Positions 4,536 to 6,195 of a stretch of 6,195 bases of DNA are shown here, one piece after another. Numbering within the stretch: position 1 is the stretch's first letter; every line of letters starts with the position of its first letter. The stretch spans positions 1 to 6,195 of the forward strand of contig CANPWX010000069.1 of NCBI GenBank assembly GCA_947585065.1, given 5' to 3'. The notes under the pieces are model-generated. The model was not told the origin of the DNA. It saw only the letters and a list, made by a program, of their open reading frames with translations, and did no database searches. The translations under genes and the position numbers were made by a program. Source of the stretch: an uncultured Bacilli bacterium (lineage in GTDB: Bacteria; Bacillota_I; Bacilli_A; RF39; UBA660).

Positions 4536-6195
4536 TTATTGTGAATTAGCTAAATCAATAGCAACACCATTCACTTTAACATTAGAAATAATTAAATTAG
4601 ATGCATATGTCCCATAAGAACCAGTTTCAAAAAGAATACCCGTCGAACCTACAGGCAAGGAAACTGTAGCTGTTCCAGAAGACGTTCTGAAAATACTATC
4701 ATAGATTACCTGATGAAAATTATCCATAATAGTCATCCCACCCATACCATAACTTGTAAGTTTTAAATCATAATCAAAAGTAATAGAAGTAGGAGCTGTA
4801 GGAGAAACCTGACTAGAAATATCTACAGTATATTGTGCAGTAAAGTTCTGATTCGTTACCCCAGAATTTTCGGAATGCATAGTAATAACATTATTCAAAA
4901 CTTGATAAGAGCTATGGTTACCATTGGTATAAAATGTACCTGAATAAGGAACACTTACAGCATTACTAGGCAAAGTATTAGAAACATTTCCAGCATAATC
5001 TATAGCATAAACATTTACGATGTAAGAACCACCAACCAAATTAACAAAAGTTGCAGTATTAACATCTGACGTGATTATAGTTCCATTTGATAATTGAAAA
5101 ACATAATTTTGAACTTGACTCAATGTGTCCTCTCCATTAAAAATTGTTGTAGTTAAATTTATTCCACTAACTATGGCACTCACAGAATCTATAGTTGGTG
5201 AAGTCCGATCTATTTTAATTGCTGTTTCTTTGACATTACCTTCATTTCCTACTTTATCAAAACATTTTAATAAAATATTTCCATTTAATTCTTCATTAAT
5301 ATCCATATAATATTTTTCTTCTATAGAATGATTCGTTATTCTTTGAAATCCTGATCCATCTTTACTATATTCACAATAAGATAAACCACTTAAATTATTC
5401 GTCGCCTCTACTTCTAATGTTACATTAGTATTAATCCACGCTTCATCTGCATCTAAACTAATATTTTTAATTTTGTATTCTAATCCACTCTCTATTCCAA
5501 TATCTACTCGAATACGTTTGTAATTTCCACTTGGTATATCAAAATAAATAGATGTGTCTCCTTTATTTAAATATTTTGTACTATACTTTTCTCCATCTAA
5601 AATTTCACCATCATTTGCATAGAATAATTCAATTTTAATTGACTGTGATACAGGCTCTTCTAATTCGACATATACTCCTTTTATATTTTTAAATTTACTA
5701 ACATCTCGAAAATCAATAATTGGATCATCACTTATTGTTTTCCATGTTCCATTTATTCCAGCATCACTTTCATATCCATGAAATTCATACGGTAAGTTTC
5801 CAAATATATTATAATATTTATTTAAAGAAAGATTAGGAGTACTATTGTCTACTTTATAAGTATTGGTATCACATATTTTCTTGGTGTTATTCGCTCCATC
5901 TGTTACACTTACACAAACTTTTTGAGGACTTGCGTTATTTTCAAATGGAACATCAAAGGTTTTGTTTGTTTCTGTTTCACTTAAGTCTGCTGGGATACTT
6001 GGTTCACAATCTTCGACACCCACACAGTACTTAGCTGAAGATATTCCACTTTGACTATCTGTTGCTGTTACTTGGATATTTAATGTTTGATACCAATCAT
6101 TACTTCCAGGAGTATTTGTTCCTTTAGCAAACTTGACTTCTGGATCTGAATGATCTATTTTGCTAATAGTGACTTCACTTGTACTTATATTTCCA
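4536..6195 (-). CDS. Large modular Ig-like/beta-sandwich protein, probably extracellular (C-terminal part, 5' end outside window)
   Basis: The frame is open to the right edge, so only the C-terminal 552 residues are seen (numbered here from the edge). Modules in order are: an Ig-like module (about 19-113), a jelly-roll-like domain (about 126-250), a second Ig-like module (253-326), a third (334-415) and a separate beta-rich C-terminal domain (418-552). A linker motif K-[IV]-D-x-[ST]-x-P recurs at 12-18, 114-120 and 327-333. Ig modules one and two share W-x(2)-T, V-x-A-T, S-G-[IL]-S and a cysteine pair (C57 with C94, C274 with C311); module one has an extra pair, C63 and C108. All three end with a D-x(2)-[GA]-N-type turn. 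High Ser, Thr, Asn and Gly content and paired cysteines indicate a secreted or surface location. No LPXTG, C-terminal helix or basic tail is present, so any anchor must be N-terminal. Adhesion or glycan binding is an inference; no catalytic motif is visible. Confidence 0.85.
   Translation of the reverse strand, partial: GNISTSEVTISKIDHSDPEVKFAKGTNTPGSNDWYQTLNIQVTATDSQSGISSAKYCVGVEDCEPSIPADLSETETNKTFDVPFENNASPQKVCVSVTDGANNTKKICDTNTYKVDNSTPNLSLNKYYNIFGNLPYEFHGYESDAGINGTWKTISDDPIIDFRDVSKFKNIKGVYVELEEPVSQSIKIELFYANDGEILDGEKYSTKYLNKGDTSIYFDIPSGNYKRIRVDIGIESGLEYKIKNISLDADEAWINTNVTLEVEATNNLSGLSYCEYSKDGSGFQRITNHSIEEKYYMDINEELNGNILLKCFDKVGNEGNVKETAIKIDRTSPTIDSVSAIVSGINLTTTIFNGEDTLSQVQNYVFQLSNGTIITSDVNTATFVNLVGGSYIVNVYAIDYAGNVSNTLPSNAVSVPYSGTFYTNGNHSSYQVLNNVITMHSENSGVTNQNFTAQYTVDISSQVSPTAPTSITFDYDLKLTSYGMGGMTIMDNFHQVIYDSIFRTSSGTATVSLPVGSTGILFETGSYGTYASNLIISNVKVNGVAIDLANSQ
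5196..6161 (-). repeat. Three copies of a K-[IV]-D-x-[ST]-x-P linker motif within the surface protein
   Basis: The copies are encoded at 6141-6161, 5835-5855 and 5196-5216. Copies one and two are 102 residues apart and copies two and three 213 apart, so the second interval is about twice the first and holds an extra domain. The repeat is clear at protein level; the DNA copies have diverged. Linkers of this type commonly join tandem Ig-like modules in Bacillota surface proteins. Confidence 0.7.

Noticed and set aside
5125..5310. Plus-strand open frame of 61 codons inside the surface-protein gene
   Set aside because: It is antisense to the Ig-like modules, whose repeated motifs confirm the minus-strand frame.
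6021..6023. GTG as the true start of the surface-protein gene
   Set aside because: The frame continues upstream without a stop to the window edge, and the upstream residues complete the first Ig-like module, including C57, W34 and the linker motif at 12-18. The GTG is an internal valine.
1..6195. CRISPR array, tRNA or rRNA gene, insertion sequence, or defence cassette
   Set aside because: I found no regularly spaced repeats, no tRNA-like cloverleaf and no transposase or nuclease motif. Nearly all bases lie in the genes described, and the gaps are too short to hold such elements.

Overview
The window comes from a low-GC (roughly 30% by eye), endospore-forming Bacillota. Three adjacent germinant-receptor genes imply spore formation, TGA is used as a normal stop, and tryptophan is TGG, so the standard bacterial code applies and a Mycoplasma-type code does not. 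The exact lineage (Clostridia, Erysipelotrichia or another gut-type Bacilli) cannot be resolved from this sequence alone.

Region 1 (1-2219, plus strand) is the 3' part of a ger operon in the order A-C-B. It holds the last 38 codons of a GerA-type A subunit, a complete GerAC-type lipoprotein and a complete GerAB-type permease. Each junction overlaps (ATGA between A and C, 11 nt between C and B), as expected for translationally coupled subunits of one inner-membrane germinant receptor. Region 1 ends in a 12-bp hairpin (about 2201-2240) that sits on the stop codons of both gerAB and the convergent miaB gene and looks like a shared two-way terminator.

Region 2 (2228-4484, minus strand) is a two-gene unit: an unrecognised, probably helical, cytosolic protein of 279 aa, followed after 1 nt by miaB, the radical-SAM tRNA methylthiotransferase. 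The miaB ribosome-binding site lies inside the last codons of the unknown gene.

Region 3 (4536-6195, minus strand, running off the right edge) is the C-terminal 552 residues of a large modular, probably extracellular, beta-sandwich protein. It contains Ig-like modules introduced by a repeated K-[IV]-D-x-[ST]-x-P linker, paired cysteines in two of the modules, an intervening jelly-roll-like domain and a distinct C-terminal beta-rich domain. It has no LPXTG or C-terminal membrane anchor. No strong terminator separates it from the unknown gene, although a possible promoter lies in the 51-nt gap.

I see no RNA genes, CRISPR arrays, insertion sequences or phage genes, and no gene-free stretch over 300 bases. 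The least explained content is the unknown gene coupled to miaB and the modular surface protein.
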